From Paraburkholderia kururiensis (GTDB lineage: Bacteria; Pseudomonadota; Gammaproteobacteria; Burkholderiales; Burkholderiaceae): DNA of 64,000 bases. Under the pieces are notes generated by a model. The model did no database searches. It worked only from the letters and a program-made list of their open reading frames with translations, and had not been told where the DNA came from. Shown here piece after piece: positions 1 to 8,097 of the stretch. Position numbers and translations under genes: made by a program. The DNA lies in NCBI RefSeq assembly GCF_034424375.1, contig NZ_CP139965.1:496001-560000 (forward strand), written 5' to 3'. The stretch's first letter is position 1, and the number at the start of each line of letters is the position of its first letter.

Positions 1-1490
1 GACCACACCGAGAAACGCTCCGGCTTCGACCAGACGATCTTGCCCTTCGCCGCATCCCACGCGATGAAGTTGCCCATCGCACCGTTCTCGCCCGGGCCCG
101 GGTACATCGACAGCGTGGCGCCCACATACGGCTGGCCGGACACGTAATCGACGTCAAACGGTTCGTAGTCCATACAGACGTGGTTGGTCGGCACGAGGAA
201 GAGGCTCGTGGACGGATCGAACGCCGCGGGTTGCTGGTCCTTCGAACCGAGCGCTGCCGGGCAGATGCCCTTCACGTTATGATCCGCGCCGGCCTGCTGC
301 GTGGAGTACGCCACGTTGCGAACCGGCAGGCCGCTCTTCAGGTCCACGCGGTCGGCCCAGTTCACGGCCGGATCGAACTTCTGCGCAACCAGCAACTGGC
401 CCGTGGCGCGGTTCAGCGTGTAGCCGAAGCCGTTACGGTCGAAGTGAACGATGGCGGGCACCTTCTTGCCGTCGATCGTGAGATCCGCGAGGATCATTTC
501 GTTCACGCCGTCGTAGTCCCACTCGTCATGCGGCGTCATCTGGTAGACCCACTTCGCTTCGCCCGTGTTGAGGTCGCGCGCGAAGATGGAGAGCGACCAC
601 TTGTTGTCGCCGGGCCGCTGCGTCGGGTTCCACGTGCCTGGGTTGCCGGTGCCGTAGTAAACCAGGTTCAGCTTCGGGTCCCACGAGTACCAGCCCCAGG
701 TCGTGCCGCCGCCCAGCTTCCACTGGTCGCCCTTCCAGCTCTTCAACGACGAGTCCGCGCCCACCGGCACCATCTTGCCGTCGGACCACGTCATCGTCTT
801 GTCCGGGTTCACGAGGATCTCGTTGTCCGGGCCCGTCGAGTAGGCCGTCCAGGCCACCTTGCCGGTCTTGATGTCGTACGCAATGAGACGGCCGCGCACG
901 CCGAACTCGCCGCCCGAAATGCCGGTCAGCACCTTGTCGCCGAATACGTGCGGCGCGTTGGTGTTGGTTTCGCCCGCTTTCGGATTGCCGTTCGTGGCCG
1001 TCCACACGACGTCGCCCGTCTTCGCGTCCAGCGCGACGAGCTTGGTGTCGGCCTGTTGCAGGAAGATCTTGCCGTCGCCGTAGGCGAGGCCGCGGTTCAC
1101 CGTATCGCAGCACATCACGGACACCACCTGATCGTCCTGCTTGGGCTGGTATTGCCACAGGAACGTCTGGTCCTTCAGGCTGATCGCGATGACCTTGTTC
1201 GGGAACGGCGAGTGGATGTACATCGTGTCGCCGATCACGAGCGGCGAGCCTTCGTGACCGCGCAGCACGCCGGTGGACATGGTCCACGCGACCTGCAGCT
1301 TGCCCACGTTGTTTTCATTGATCTGCTTGAGCGGGCTATAGCGGTGATTGGAGTAATCGCCGGCCTGAGCCGCCCAGTTCGCAGGGTTCTTGATCAGTCC
1401 GTCCAGTTGCGGATCGGCATTTGCAGCGATAGAGCTCAGGGCCGCCGATGCTACGACGGCAAGCCCCAGAACCAAGGTGCGTAAGTTCAT
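1..1490 (-). CDS. xoxF: Lanthanide-type PQQ methanol dehydrogenase XoxF (3' end beyond the window)
   Basis: Periplasmic PQQ-dependent alcohol dehydrogenase that oxidises methanol to formaldehyde and passes electrons to a cytochrome c. About 496 N-terminal residues are present and the C-terminus lies outside the window. Residues 1-25 form a signal peptide ending ANA. An adjacent cysteine pair (C127-C128, in VMCCDT), the hallmark disulfide of the family, is present. The metal and catalytic segment reads HDEWDYDG, with catalytic D325 and a second acid, D327. Known MxaF (calcium) enzymes have Ala at the second position; Asp there marks lanthanide-dependent XoxF. The start is fixed by GGAGGGGAC just before the ATG. 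It diverges from the pterin dehydratase gene. The partner genes xoxG and xoxJ are not visible and may lie beyond the left edge. Confidence 0.95.
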   Translation of the reverse strand, partial: MNLRTLVLGLAVVASAALSSIAANADPQLDGLIKNPANWAAQAGDYSNHRYSPLKQINENNVGKLQVAWTMSTGVLRGHEGSPLVIGDTMYIHSPFPNKVIAISLKDQTFLWQYQPKQDDQVVSVMCCDTVNRGLAYGDGKIFLQQADTKLVALDAKTGDVVWTATNGNPKAGETNTNAPHVFGDKVLTGISGGEFGVRGRLIAYDIKTGKVAWTAYSTGPDNEILVNPDKTMTWSDGKMVPVGADSSLKSWKGDQWKLGGGTTWGWYSWDPKLNLVYYGTGNPGTWNPTQRPGDNKWSLSIFARDLNTGEAKWVYQMTPHDEWDYDGVNEMILADLTIDGKKVPAIVHFDRNGFGYTLNRATGQLLVAQKFDPAVNWADRVDLKSGLPVRNVAYSTQQAGADHNVKGICPAALGSKDQQPAAFDPSTSLFLVPTNHVCMDYEPFDVDYVSGQPYVGATLSMYPGPGENGAMGNFIAWDAAKGKIVWSKPERFSVW

Positions 1491-1632
1491 GTCCCCTCCA
1501 GAATTGTCTTGCTGTTCACTGAACTCAAGAATGGCCCACGCTACCTGGTCGCATCGGCGCGCCTTCTCGATGGGGGTAACGATATGCGGTGCGCCCGATC
1601 GATGCCGGGCTTCATCACGCGAGACGGCTCGA

Positions 1633-1648
1633 CGCATATTCCATGCCG
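1633..1648 (-). promoter_or_regulatory. Possible sigma-54 (-24/-12) promoter for xoxF
   Basis: On the minus strand the sequence is CGGCATGGAATATGCG. The GG and GC dinucleotides have the required 10-base spacing, but four of the twelve consensus bases of TGGCACG-N4-TTGCW differ. It lies about 145 bases before the xoxF start. Alone it would be unremarkable; it is listed because better matches precede other C1 genes in this window. Confidence 0.3.
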
Positions 1649-1803
1649 GAAATGGAGCGCTATTTCGCCGTGGCACAGAGGGTCTGCGCGGCAAGGCCGC
1701 TGCTGCGTGCGGCGCGGACCGCGTTGCCTTCATATCGCATGAAGAGAACGCGGCGAAGGGAGCGGCGCCTGTCACGCGCTCGTCTGACTGCGACGCAGTG
1801 GGC

Positions 1804-1818
1804 GGCACATACTGTGTC
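1804..1818. promoter_or_regulatory. Dyad GGCACA-N4-GTGTC upstream of xoxF
   Basis: An imperfect inverted repeat (GGCACA, TACT, GTGTC) in the xoxF/pterin dehydratase intergenic region. Closely similar dyads occur before folB/acoR-like (11076-11088) and before fhcB (30339-30351), so it may be an operator for one shared regulator. That is inference from similarity. Confidence 0.35.
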
Positions 1819-1942
1819 AATTCCGGCATACGTGTGCGGCGCGCCGCCGCCGCAACGTCCCGGCGCGATGCGCGAAGCATCGTGGCGCGGCCCTTGCACC
1901 GCTGCCGGAGCAGCCCGTTCACCCTCTCGTGGAGCGACCGTC

Positions 1943-2335
1943 ATGGCAAAGGAAGAGCACGTCTATAGCGACGACGAAGTGCAGCAGCGCCTCGTTGGCA
2001 CACTGCAGCATTGGTATCTGGAAGACGGCTGGCTGAGGCGCAAGTACCGCACCGAAGGCTGGAAGGGCACGCTGATGGTGGTGAACGCCGTGGGGCATCT
2101 GGCGGAAGCGGCGTGGCACCACCCGGACCTCACCGTCTCCTATGCGTTCGTCACCGTGAAGCTGAAGACGCACAGCGCGAAGGGCATCACGGACAAGGAC
2201 TTTGCGCTGGCCGAAAAGATGGAGTCGTTCATCCAGTGGCAGCCGGCATTGGAAGGCGGCCCGCTGGAAGGCACGCCCGCCGACGATCAGCGCTTCCGCT
2301 ATATCAAGTACGACGCGCCGAAGGCGCCAGCCTGA
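1943..2335 (+). CDS. Pterin-4a-carbinolamine dehydratase-like protein
   Basis: A 130-residue PCD/DCoH-fold protein. The whole family signature is present: E54, H59-H60-P61, Y67, H77 and D86 with canonical spacing, so the dehydratase active site looks intact. PCD homologues encoded within C1 clusters are thought to act on a pterin intermediate of H4MPT biosynthesis or recycling, rather than in phenylalanine hydroxylation; no phenylalanine hydroxylase gene is nearby. The start at the ATG after GGAGCGACC is chosen because upstream in-frame sequence has no resemblance to the family. Next to it are the divergent xoxF and, 304 bases downstream on the same strand, the beta-RFAP synthase operon. Confidence 0.82.
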   Translation: MAKEEHVYSDDEVQQRLVGTLQHWYLEDGWLRRKYRTEGWKGTLMVVNAVGHLAEAAWHHPDLTVSYAFVTVKLKTHSAKGITDKDFALAEKMESFIQWQPALEGGPLEGTPADDQRFRYIKYDAPKAPA

Positions 2336-2367
2336 TAGCGGCCGAGGCACCCGGCGCACCTGCTCGC

Positions 2368-2398
2368 GTGACGTCACCCAGGCTCGAACCCAGGTGAC
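2368..2398. promoter_or_regulatory. Nested palindromes GTGACGTCAC and GTCACC-N14-GGTGAC
   Basis: A 10-base palindrome at 2368-2377 shares its right half with a wider dyad whose second arm is at 2393-2398. There is no following T-run, so a terminator is less likely than a protein-binding site. Position upstream of the sigma-54-like element is consistent with an activator site. Confidence 0.35.
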
Positions 2399-2505
2399 AT
2401 AGTGCGCCTCGCCCGGCGCAAAGCGTCGAGCGCAGCTCGCACTCAAGCGCACCTGCGCGGCCGTCCGCCAGCCGCTCGCGCCGCGCCAGCCGGGCGCGAG
2501 CGCGC

Positions 2506-2521
2506 TGGTACGCCTTCTGCT
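2506..2521 (+). promoter_or_regulatory. Candidate sigma-54 promoter for the H4MPT operon
   Basis: TGGTACGCCTTCTGCT matches the -24/-12 consensus TGGCACG-N4-TTGCW with two mismatches, and GG and GC are exactly 10 bases apart. The predicted start would fall near 2532, about 108 bases before the ATG of the beta-RFAP synthase gene. Confidence 0.45.
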
Positions 2522-2639
2522 TCGGGGGTCCCCAGCCGCGCCGCGCCCGCGCCGGCCACCAGCCCTGGGCGCGGCGCGGGCCACAGATCCGCGGCCGCTC
2601 TGTCGCAAGCCGCCAGCCACCACTCTCAGGACACCCGCG

Positions 2640-3674
2640 ATGCCGCTTCACATTCGCCGCCTTCCACCCCAGGCCTGCGTGACGGTCGATGCGCCCGCGC
2701 GTCTGCATCTGGGCTTTCTGGACCCGAGCGCCTCGCTCGGGCGCGCGTTCGGCAGTCTCGGGCTCGTCATCGAGGGCGAAGGGACGCAGATCGAGGCGCG
2801 GCATGCGGAACACGAACAGATAGAAGGCACGGCAACGCAGTCCGAACGCGAACGCATCGCCATCTGTCTCGAACGCTTGAAGGCCGCCTATGGACCCCTC
2901 ACGCTTGCCATCCACGTGCGCCGCACGCCGCGCGCACATACCGGCCTCGGCTCAGGCACGCAGCTCGCGCTCGCCGTGGGTACGGCCTTCGTGCGCCTTG
3001 CCGGCTGCGAGGCGACGAGCGCGGAACTGGCCGCGCTGCTGGGACGCGGCATGCGCTCGGGCATCGGCGTGCTGGGTTTCGATTCCGGCGGCCTGCTGCT
3101 CGACGCGGGCCCAGGTGAGCCGCCGCGCAACGCCGTTGCGCCGTTGATCTCGCGCCAGCCGTTTCCCGAGCGCTGGCGCGTGCTGCTCGTCACCGATCAT
3201 TCGCGCGAAGGCCTGCACGGCGCGGAAGAACGGCGCGGGCTGGCCGCGCTCGCGCCGTTTCCGCGCGAGCTGGCGGCGCACCTGTGTCACGTCGTGCTGA
3301 TGCAGATTCTGCCCGGCGCCGCCGAGGCCAACTTCGCGCCGTTCGCGCGCGGCGTCACGGACATGCAACAGACCATCGGCGAATACTTCGCGCCCGTGCA
3401 AGGCGGCGTGTTCACGAGCCCGGACGTGGAGCGCGCCGTTCGCGCCGTGGCCGCGGAACGCCTCGCCGGCATCGGACAAACGTCGTGGGGGCCCACGGGC
3501 TTCGCAATCGTCGGCTCCGCGCGCGAAGCGGAACTCGCGCTCGCCACCGCGCGCGACGCTACGCGCGGCATGCCGCACATCGAATGCGCGATCGTGAGCG
3601 GACGCAATCGCGGCGCCACGGTACGCGCCGCCGAATCACGACAACTGCGGCAAGCGCGCGTGGACGCGGCATGA
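2640..3674 (+). CDS. mptG: Beta-ribofuranosylaminobenzene 5'-phosphate (beta-RFAP) synthase
   Basis: Condenses PRPP with p-aminobenzoate (with loss of CO2), the committed step towards the arylamine part of H4MPT. The 344-residue product has the N-terminal segment APARLHLGFLD typical of the family and a GHMP-like Gly/Ser-rich loop (TGLGSGTQLALAVG, about residue 101). In methylotrophs this gene is the genetic marker for H4MPT synthesis. An AGGA sits ahead of the ATG. It opens a same-strand run with mtdB, an ATP-grasp gene, mch, a RimK-like gene, a CitG-like gene and fae. Confidence 0.9.
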   Translation: MPLHIRRLPPQACVTVDAPARLHLGFLDPSASLGRAFGSLGLVIEGEGTQIEARHAEHEQIEGTATQSERERIAICLERLKAAYGPLTLAIHVRRTPRAHTGLGSGTQLALAVGTAFVRLAGCEATSAELAALLGRGMRSGIGVLGFDSGGLLLDAGPGEPPRNAVAPLISRQPFPERWRVLLVTDHSREGLHGAEERRGLAALAPFPRELAAHLCHVVLMQILPGAAEANFAPFARGVTDMQQTIGEYFAPVQGGVFTSPDVERAVRAVAAERLAGIGQTSWGPTGFAIVGSAREAELALATARDATRGMPHIECAIVSGRNRGATVRAAESRQLRQARVDAA

Positions 3675-3734
3675 CGACAACCCTTCGCCCGCGCAGCCCG
3701 TCACCGAATTCGCCACTACCAAGAGCCCGCTGCC

Positions 3735-4685
3735 ATGTCCGACCCGATTGAAAGGCCCTACATCCTGCACATGTTCACGGCCACGCCGCAAATGAGCCCG
3801 TTCGACGTGAACATGGCCGCCGACGCCGGCTACCAGGTCATCGTCCCGTACTGCAACGTGGACGGCACCATGGTCACGAACCTGACCCAGGACGCCATCT
3901 TTTCGCGCGGCCCGAAAGGCGTGTCGCGCACCGGCATCTTCATTGGCGGACGCGACGTGATGCTCGCCGCCGACATGCTCGACACCGCGCGCAAGGCGAT
4001 GGTGCCGCCGTTCGAAGTCTCCGTGTTCGCCGACCCGAGCGGCTCGTACACCACGGCGGCCGCGCTCGTCGCGCTCGTGGAGCGGCATCTGCGCAAGGAA
4101 TTCGGCATGGAGCTGGGCGGCAAGCGCGTGCTGATTGCGGGCGGCACCGGCGCGGTGGGACGCGTGGCGGCGGCAATGGCTGCGTCGCTGGGCGCGGACG
4201 TCGCCATCGCGAGCCACGTGGACGCCGCGCGCGCTACGCGCGTGAGCGACGAGATCAACGAGCGCTTCGGCATCAAGACCACGGGCGTTTCCACCGCGAC
4301 GCCGCAAGCACTGCGGCGGGCGCTGGCCGATACCGAAATTCTGCTCGCCACGGCCATTGCCGGCATTCAGGTGGTGAGCGCCGAAGACCTGGGCCATGCG
4401 AAGCGTCTCTTGATCGCCGCCGACGTCAACGCCGTGCCGCCCGAAGGCATCGCAGGCGTCAACGTGATGAACGACGGCAAGCCGCTCGCGTCCGCGCCGG
4501 GCGCATCCACGCCGGGCACGACCGCGGACGGCGCCATCGGCATCGGCGCGCTCGCCATCGGCAACGTGAAGTACCAGGTGGAGCACCGGCTGTTCGTGCG
4601 CATGCGCACGGCGGGCAAGCCCGTTTATCTGGGTTTTCCCGAAGCCTTCGCCGAGGCCCGCGCGGTAGCGGGCGAGCTGGGCTGA
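3735..4685 (+). CDS. mtdB: NAD(P)-dependent methylene-H4MPT dehydrogenase MtdB
   Basis: Oxidises methylene-H4MPT to methenyl-H4MPT with NAD or NADP in the cytosol, the second step of H4MPT-linked formaldehyde oxidation. The 316-residue protein opens with the family segment YILHMFTATPQMSPFDVNMA and has a Rossmann loop GGTGAVG at 136-142. The motif VNAVPPEGIAGV near residue 234 and the C-terminal GALAIGNVKYQVEHRLF are characteristic of MtdB. It follows the beta-RFAP synthase gene after 60 bases and precedes an ATP-grasp gene by 35 bases. Confidence 0.95.
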   Translation: MSDPIERPYILHMFTATPQMSPFDVNMAADAGYQVIVPYCNVDGTMVTNLTQDAIFSRGPKGVSRTGIFIGGRDVMLAADMLDTARKAMVPPFEVSVFADPSGSYTTAAALVALVERHLRKEFGMELGGKRVLIAGGTGAVGRVAAAMAASLGADVAIASHVDAARATRVSDEINERFGIKTTGVSTATPQALRRALADTEILLATAIAGIQVVSAEDLGHAKRLLIAADVNAVPPEGIAGVNVMNDGKPLASAPGASTPGTTADGAIGIGALAIGNVKYQVEHRLFVRMRTAGKPVYLGFPEAFAEARAVAGELG

Positions 4686-4720
4686 ACGCACGGCTCGCCT
4701 GGCACTCACCGACGCCTGAT

Positions 4721-5959
4721 ATGGCCCATATGATCGCGCGCCCCTCGTCCTCGCAAGCGCCCTTCGTGGCGGTGGCCGGGCTGTCGGCGCGCATGCTCGC
4801 GCAGTCGGCGGCACGCGCCGGCCTGCGCGTGGCCGCGCTCGATATCTTCGGCGACCGCGACACGCGCGAGGCATCCGCCATCTGGTTCGACGTGAGCGGC
4901 CCCGCGAGTCATGGACTTTGCATCGACGGCGCGCGGCTCGTGGATGCGCTGCAACGCGTCACGCGTCTGCCCAACCTGCTGGGCTGGATCGGCACGAGCG
5001 GCATCGAACCGCTCGCTCGCGAGCTTCTGGATGCGCGCGGCTTGCCGCGCCTGATCGGCAACAGCCCAGAGGCAACGGCCGCGGTGCGCGAGCCCGAACG
5101 CTTCTTCGCGCTGCTCGACGCGCTGCACATTGCGCATCCCGCCGTCTCGTTCACGGTGCCCGAGGTGTTGCACGGGTGGCTCTTCAAGCGCGCGCACGGT
5201 TGCGGCGGCACGCACATCGAAGGCGCGGATTCGCTTGGCCGCGGTGCGCTTTCAAGCCTCAGCAGCGAAAAGCGAGGCTATTTCCAGCGGCACAGCGCAG
5301 GGCGTTCGGTCTCCGCGCTTTTCATCGGGGCGCGCGGCGAGGTGTCCATTCTCGGCTTCGCGGAGCAGCTCACCTGCGCGCTGGGCAACCTGCCGTTCGT
5401 GCATGCGGGCGCCGTCGGTCCCATCGAGCTGCCGCCGCGCGTGGTCGCCCAGGTGCACGAGGCCGTCAGCGCGCTATGCGCCCACGCGGGCCTCACCGGC
5501 ATCAACAGCTGCGACTTCCTGCTGGACGGCGACGCCATCCAGCTACTCGAAATCAACGCGCGCCCCTCGTCCACCATGACGCTCTACGAGACCGTGTGGC
5601 CGCACGCGTGGCCGCGCGGGCTGCTTGCCTGTCATATCGATGCATGCCGGCGTGGAAGGCTGCCCGATCCCGCACCTACCCATGCCGCCTGGCGTGCCGG
5701 GCAGCAGGTGCTGTTTTCGCCGCGCCGCTTCGTCGTGTCCCAGGCGTTCAGCGACGCGTGTCTGCACGACCCCGCGTGCCGCGACGTGCCCATGCCGGAC
5801 ACGCTCGTTGAAGCCGGCCAGCCTGTGTGCACGCTGGTCGTGCGCGCGCCCACGCTTGCCGAGGTGCATCGCGCGCTGGCGCTTCAGCGCGAAGCCGTTC
5901 TCGAACGTATCGAAACCTGCCACGAGCCCGACTATGCCTTCATCCACTGCCACTCCTGA
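4721..5959 (+). CDS. ATP-grasp protein of the H4MPT cluster
   Basis: A 412-residue ATP-grasp superfamily protein. The ATP/Mg-binding C-terminal part of the grasp is visible (GINSCDFLLDGDAIQLLEIN, about 270-289), together with VFKRAH-like lysine positions (WLFKRAHGCGGTH, about 152-164). Such proteins, related to carboxylate-amine ligases, are regular members of methylotroph H4MPT clusters and presumably act in cofactor synthesis, but I cannot assign a substrate. The start MAHMIARP is uncertain by a few codons (a second Met lies three codons in). Its 3' end overlaps mch by 26 bases, so the two are probably co-translated. Confidence 0.75.
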   Translation: MAHMIARPSSSQAPFVAVAGLSARMLAQSAARAGLRVAALDIFGDRDTREASAIWFDVSGPASHGLCIDGARLVDALQRVTRLPNLLGWIGTSGIEPLARELLDARGLPRLIGNSPEATAAVREPERFFALLDALHIAHPAVSFTVPEVLHGWLFKRAHGCGGTHIEGADSLGRGALSSLSSEKRGYFQRHSAGRSVSALFIGARGEVSILGFAEQLTCALGNLPFVHAGAVGPIELPPRVVAQVHEAVSALCAHAGLTGINSCDFLLDGDAIQLLEINARPSSTMTLYETVWPHAWPRGLLACHIDACRRGRLPDPAPTHAAWRAGQQVLFSPRRFVVSQAFSDACLHDPACRDVPMPDTLVEAGQPVCTLVVRAPTLAEVHRALALQREAVLERIETCHEPDYAFIHCHS

Positions 5960-6944
5960 AACGGCCGGCGCCGCATTGAGCGTCAATGCCCGCAGCGAAG
6001 CGCTCGTCGCGCAACTCGTGGACGACGCCGCGTACTACAGCGTGGCCGTCTCGCACACCGACGACGGCACCGTGATCGTGGACGCCGGCGTAGACACGCG
6101 CGGCAGCGTGGAAGCGGGCGTGCTGGTGGCGCGCATCTGCATGGGCGGCCTCGGCCGTGTAGCGGTACACGGCGACTTCGGCAGCGAACCGCTATGGCCC
6201 ACGATGATCGACGTACACACGTCGTCGCCGGTGCTCGCGTGTCTGGGCAGCCAGTACGCGGGGTGGAGCCTTGCGGCGTCGAAGGAAGAAACGGGCGGCA
6301 AGAAATTTTTCTCGCTCGGCTCGGGCCCGGCCCGCGCGCTCGCGGTGAAGGAGCCGCTCTTCGGCGAGCTCGGCTACCGCGACCGGCACGACCGCGGCGT
6401 GCTCGTGCTCGAAGTGGACCGTCTGCCGCCGAAGGTGATCGTCGACAAGGTGCTGCGCGACTGCGGCCTCGCGTCCGACCGGCTCACGCTCATCGTCACG
6501 CCCACGTCGTCGGCGGCAGGAACGGTGCAGGTGATTGCACGCGTGGTGGAAGTGGCGATGCACAAGGTGCACGTGCTCGGCGTGCCGCTCGACGAAGTGG
6601 TGGAAGCGAGCGGCTCTGCGCCGCTGCCGCCGCCCGCGCCGGACGGCATCGAAGCCATGGGCCGCACCAACGACGCCATTCTCTACGGCGGCCGCGTGCA
6701 TCTCACCGTGAAGCACGACGCGGTGGCGAAGCGCCTTGCCGCCGAATTGCCGTCGTCGTGCTCGCGCGACTACGGGCGCCCCTTCGCGGAAGTCTTCAAG
6801 TCCTTCAGCTACGACTTCTACCAGATCGACCCCGCGCTCTTCGCGCCCGCCGAGGCGTGGGTGAGCAGCCTCGAAAGCGGCGCCACGTATCGCGGCGGAC
6901 GCGTGGATGCCGCCGTGCTCACCGAGCAATGGCGCGAACAATGA
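5934..6944 (+). CDS. mch: Methenyl-H4MPT cyclohydrolase Mch
   Basis: Hydrolyses methenyl-H4MPT to N5-formyl-H4MPT between MtdB and the Fhc complex. The 336-residue product carries family segments such as GDFGSEPLWPTMIDVHTSSP (about 82-101) and VTPTSSAAGTVQVIARVVE. The open frame extends upstream, but the ATG at 5934 is preferred because family proteins start just before SVNARSEALV and the longer form would be entirely inside the ATP-grasp gene. The stop overlaps the next start in ATGA. Confidence 0.93.
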   Translation: MPSSTATPETAGAALSVNARSEALVAQLVDDAAYYSVAVSHTDDGTVIVDAGVDTRGSVEAGVLVARICMGGLGRVAVHGDFGSEPLWPTMIDVHTSSPVLACLGSQYAGWSLAASKEETGGKKFFSLGSGPARALAVKEPLFGELGYRDRHDRGVLVLEVDRLPPKVIVDKVLRDCGLASDRLTLIVTPTSSAAGTVQVIARVVEVAMHKVHVLGVPLDEVVEASGSAPLPPPAPDGIEAMGRTNDAILYGGRVHLTVKHDAVAKRLAAELPSSCSRDYGRPFAEVFKSFSYDFYQIDPALFAPAEAWVSSLESGATYRGGRVDAAVLTEQWREQ

Positions 6945-8014
6945 CGCAGGCAAAGCAAGACAGCATGAGCGATTCCGATACGACAAACCCAGCCGGCACG
7001 CAGCGAGTCACGCATCAAGGCGTGCGCGTCGCGATCATGACCGACGAGACCGGCTGGCACACGGGCCGCCTCAAGAACGCGTTCCGCGCGCGCGGCGTGG
7101 AGGCGCGTTGCATCGACCTCGCGGCGTGCCGCATCGACACCACGTGGGCGCCGCACGGCCTCGCGCTGCCCGGCTACGGCCACACGCTGCCCGATGCCGT
7201 GTTCGTGCGCGGCATTGCGGGCGGCAGCTTCGAGCAGGTCACGCTGCGGCTCGGCATTCTGCATGCGCTGCGCGAAAGCGGCGTGCCCGTGTACAACGAC
7301 GCGCGCGCCATCGAACGCAGCGTCGATAAATCGATGACGAGCTTCCTGCTGCATCGCAGCGGCATCGCCACGCCCGCAACGTGGGCCGGCGAATCCACGG
7401 CATTTGCGCAGCGCGTGCTAATGCGCGAGGCCGCCGCGGGACGTCAGGTGGTGCTCAAGCCGTTGTTCGGTTCGCAGGGACGCGGGCTCAAGCGGCTGGG
7501 CGCGAAGCGCACGTCCGGCGCGCAGGTGGCCGCGCTCGCGCCCCTGCCCTCGCTTGCGCCTTATCGGCACGTCGCGTATCTGCAGCGCTATGTGGAAGGC
7601 ACGCGACCGGGCTACGACTGGCGCGTGATGGTGATCGGCGGACGGGCCGTGGCCGCGATGCGGCGCGTGGGCGGACGCGGCTGGATCCACAACTTCGCGC
7701 AGGGCGGGCGCTGCGAGCCCGAATCGCTCGACCCGGCTTTGGCGCAGACCGCCATACGCGCAGCCGATGCGCTGGGCCTCGACTACGCGGGCGTCGACCT
7801 CATACCGAATCCCGACGACGCGAACCGCCCGCTCGTGCTCGAAGTGAACGGCGTGGCGGCGTGGCGCGGGCTGCAATCCGTCACCACGGTCGACCTCGCG
7901 GGCGCCCTCGTCGACGACCTGCTCGACCGCAAGCTGGCCGTGACTCGCGCCGCGCTCGCGCGTGCGAACGAGCAGGGCGACGCGCCCCCGCTGGCGGCGT
8001 CGCCGGCCGCATGA
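6941..8014 (+). CDS. RimK-like ATP-grasp ligase, probable H4MPT glutamate ligase
   Basis: A 357-residue protein of the RimK/MptN ATP-grasp group. Visible are the phosphate loop VVLKPLFGSQGRGLKRLG (about 170-187), the DWRVMVIGG strand and the metal-binding end LVLEVNGVAAWRGLQ. Archaeal MptN adds glutamate to tetrahydromethanopterin; homologues are standard in methylotroph C1 clusters, so a role in finishing the cofactor side chain is the likely inference. The start is the ATG in ATGA overlapping the mch stop; an alternative Met is at codon 9. The stop again overlaps a short downstream frame in ATGA. Confidence 0.8.
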   Translation: MTQAKQDSMSDSDTTNPAGTQRVTHQGVRVAIMTDETGWHTGRLKNAFRARGVEARCIDLAACRIDTTWAPHGLALPGYGHTLPDAVFVRGIAGGSFEQVTLRLGILHALRESGVPVYNDARAIERSVDKSMTSFLLHRSGIATPATWAGESTAFAQRVLMREAAAGRQVVLKPLFGSQGRGLKRLGAKRTSGAQVAALAPLPSLAPYRHVAYLQRYVEGTRPGYDWRVMVIGGRAVAAMRRVGGRGWIHNFAQGGRCEPESLDPALAQTAIRAADALGLDYAGVDLIPNPDDANRPLVLEVNGVAAWRGLQSVTTVDLAGALVDDLLDRKLAVTRAALARANEQGDAPPLAASPAA

Positions 8015-8097
8015 GCGTGCTTGCGGCGACACGTGTCGCCGTGCCACCCCACGTGTCCCATAACGTGTCCCATAACGCGCCATCGAACACGCCATGA
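8011..8097 (+). CDS. 28-codon bridging ORF between the RimK-like and CitG-like genes
   Basis: A short frame (MSVLAATRVAVP then two VSHN units) whose start overlaps the upstream stop in ATGA and whose stop overlaps the downstream start in ATGA. I recognise no family. It contains a duplicated block (cacgtgtcccataa and cgtgtcccataa). It may be a real small protein, a device that carries ribosomes across an 80-base gap by re-initiation, or chance. Its exact fit between two genes is the only evidence. Confidence 0.35.
   Translation: MSVLAATRVAVPPHVSHNVSHNAPSNTP

Larger units (their letters stand above)
1491..1942. other. Divergent intergenic region between xoxF and the pterin dehydratase gene
   Basis: 452 bases with no convincing gene; the open frames here lack ribosome binding sites and family resemblance. 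It holds a weak sigma-54-like element facing xoxF (1633-1648) and a GGCACA/GTGTC dyad (1804-1818), both described separately. Confidence 0.6.
2336..2639. other. Upstream region of the H4MPT operon
   Basis: 304 very GC-rich bases with no gene. It contains a GTGACGTCAC palindrome overlapping a GTCACC-N14-GGTGAC dyad at 2368-2398 and a sigma-54-like element at 2506-2521. The distance between the two (about 110-140 bases) is typical of an enhancer-type activator site and its promoter. Confidence 0.5.

Noticed and set aside
1..1490. Calling the first gene mxaF
   Set aside because: The second aspartate of DYD is diagnostic of XoxF, and no mxa companions are visible.
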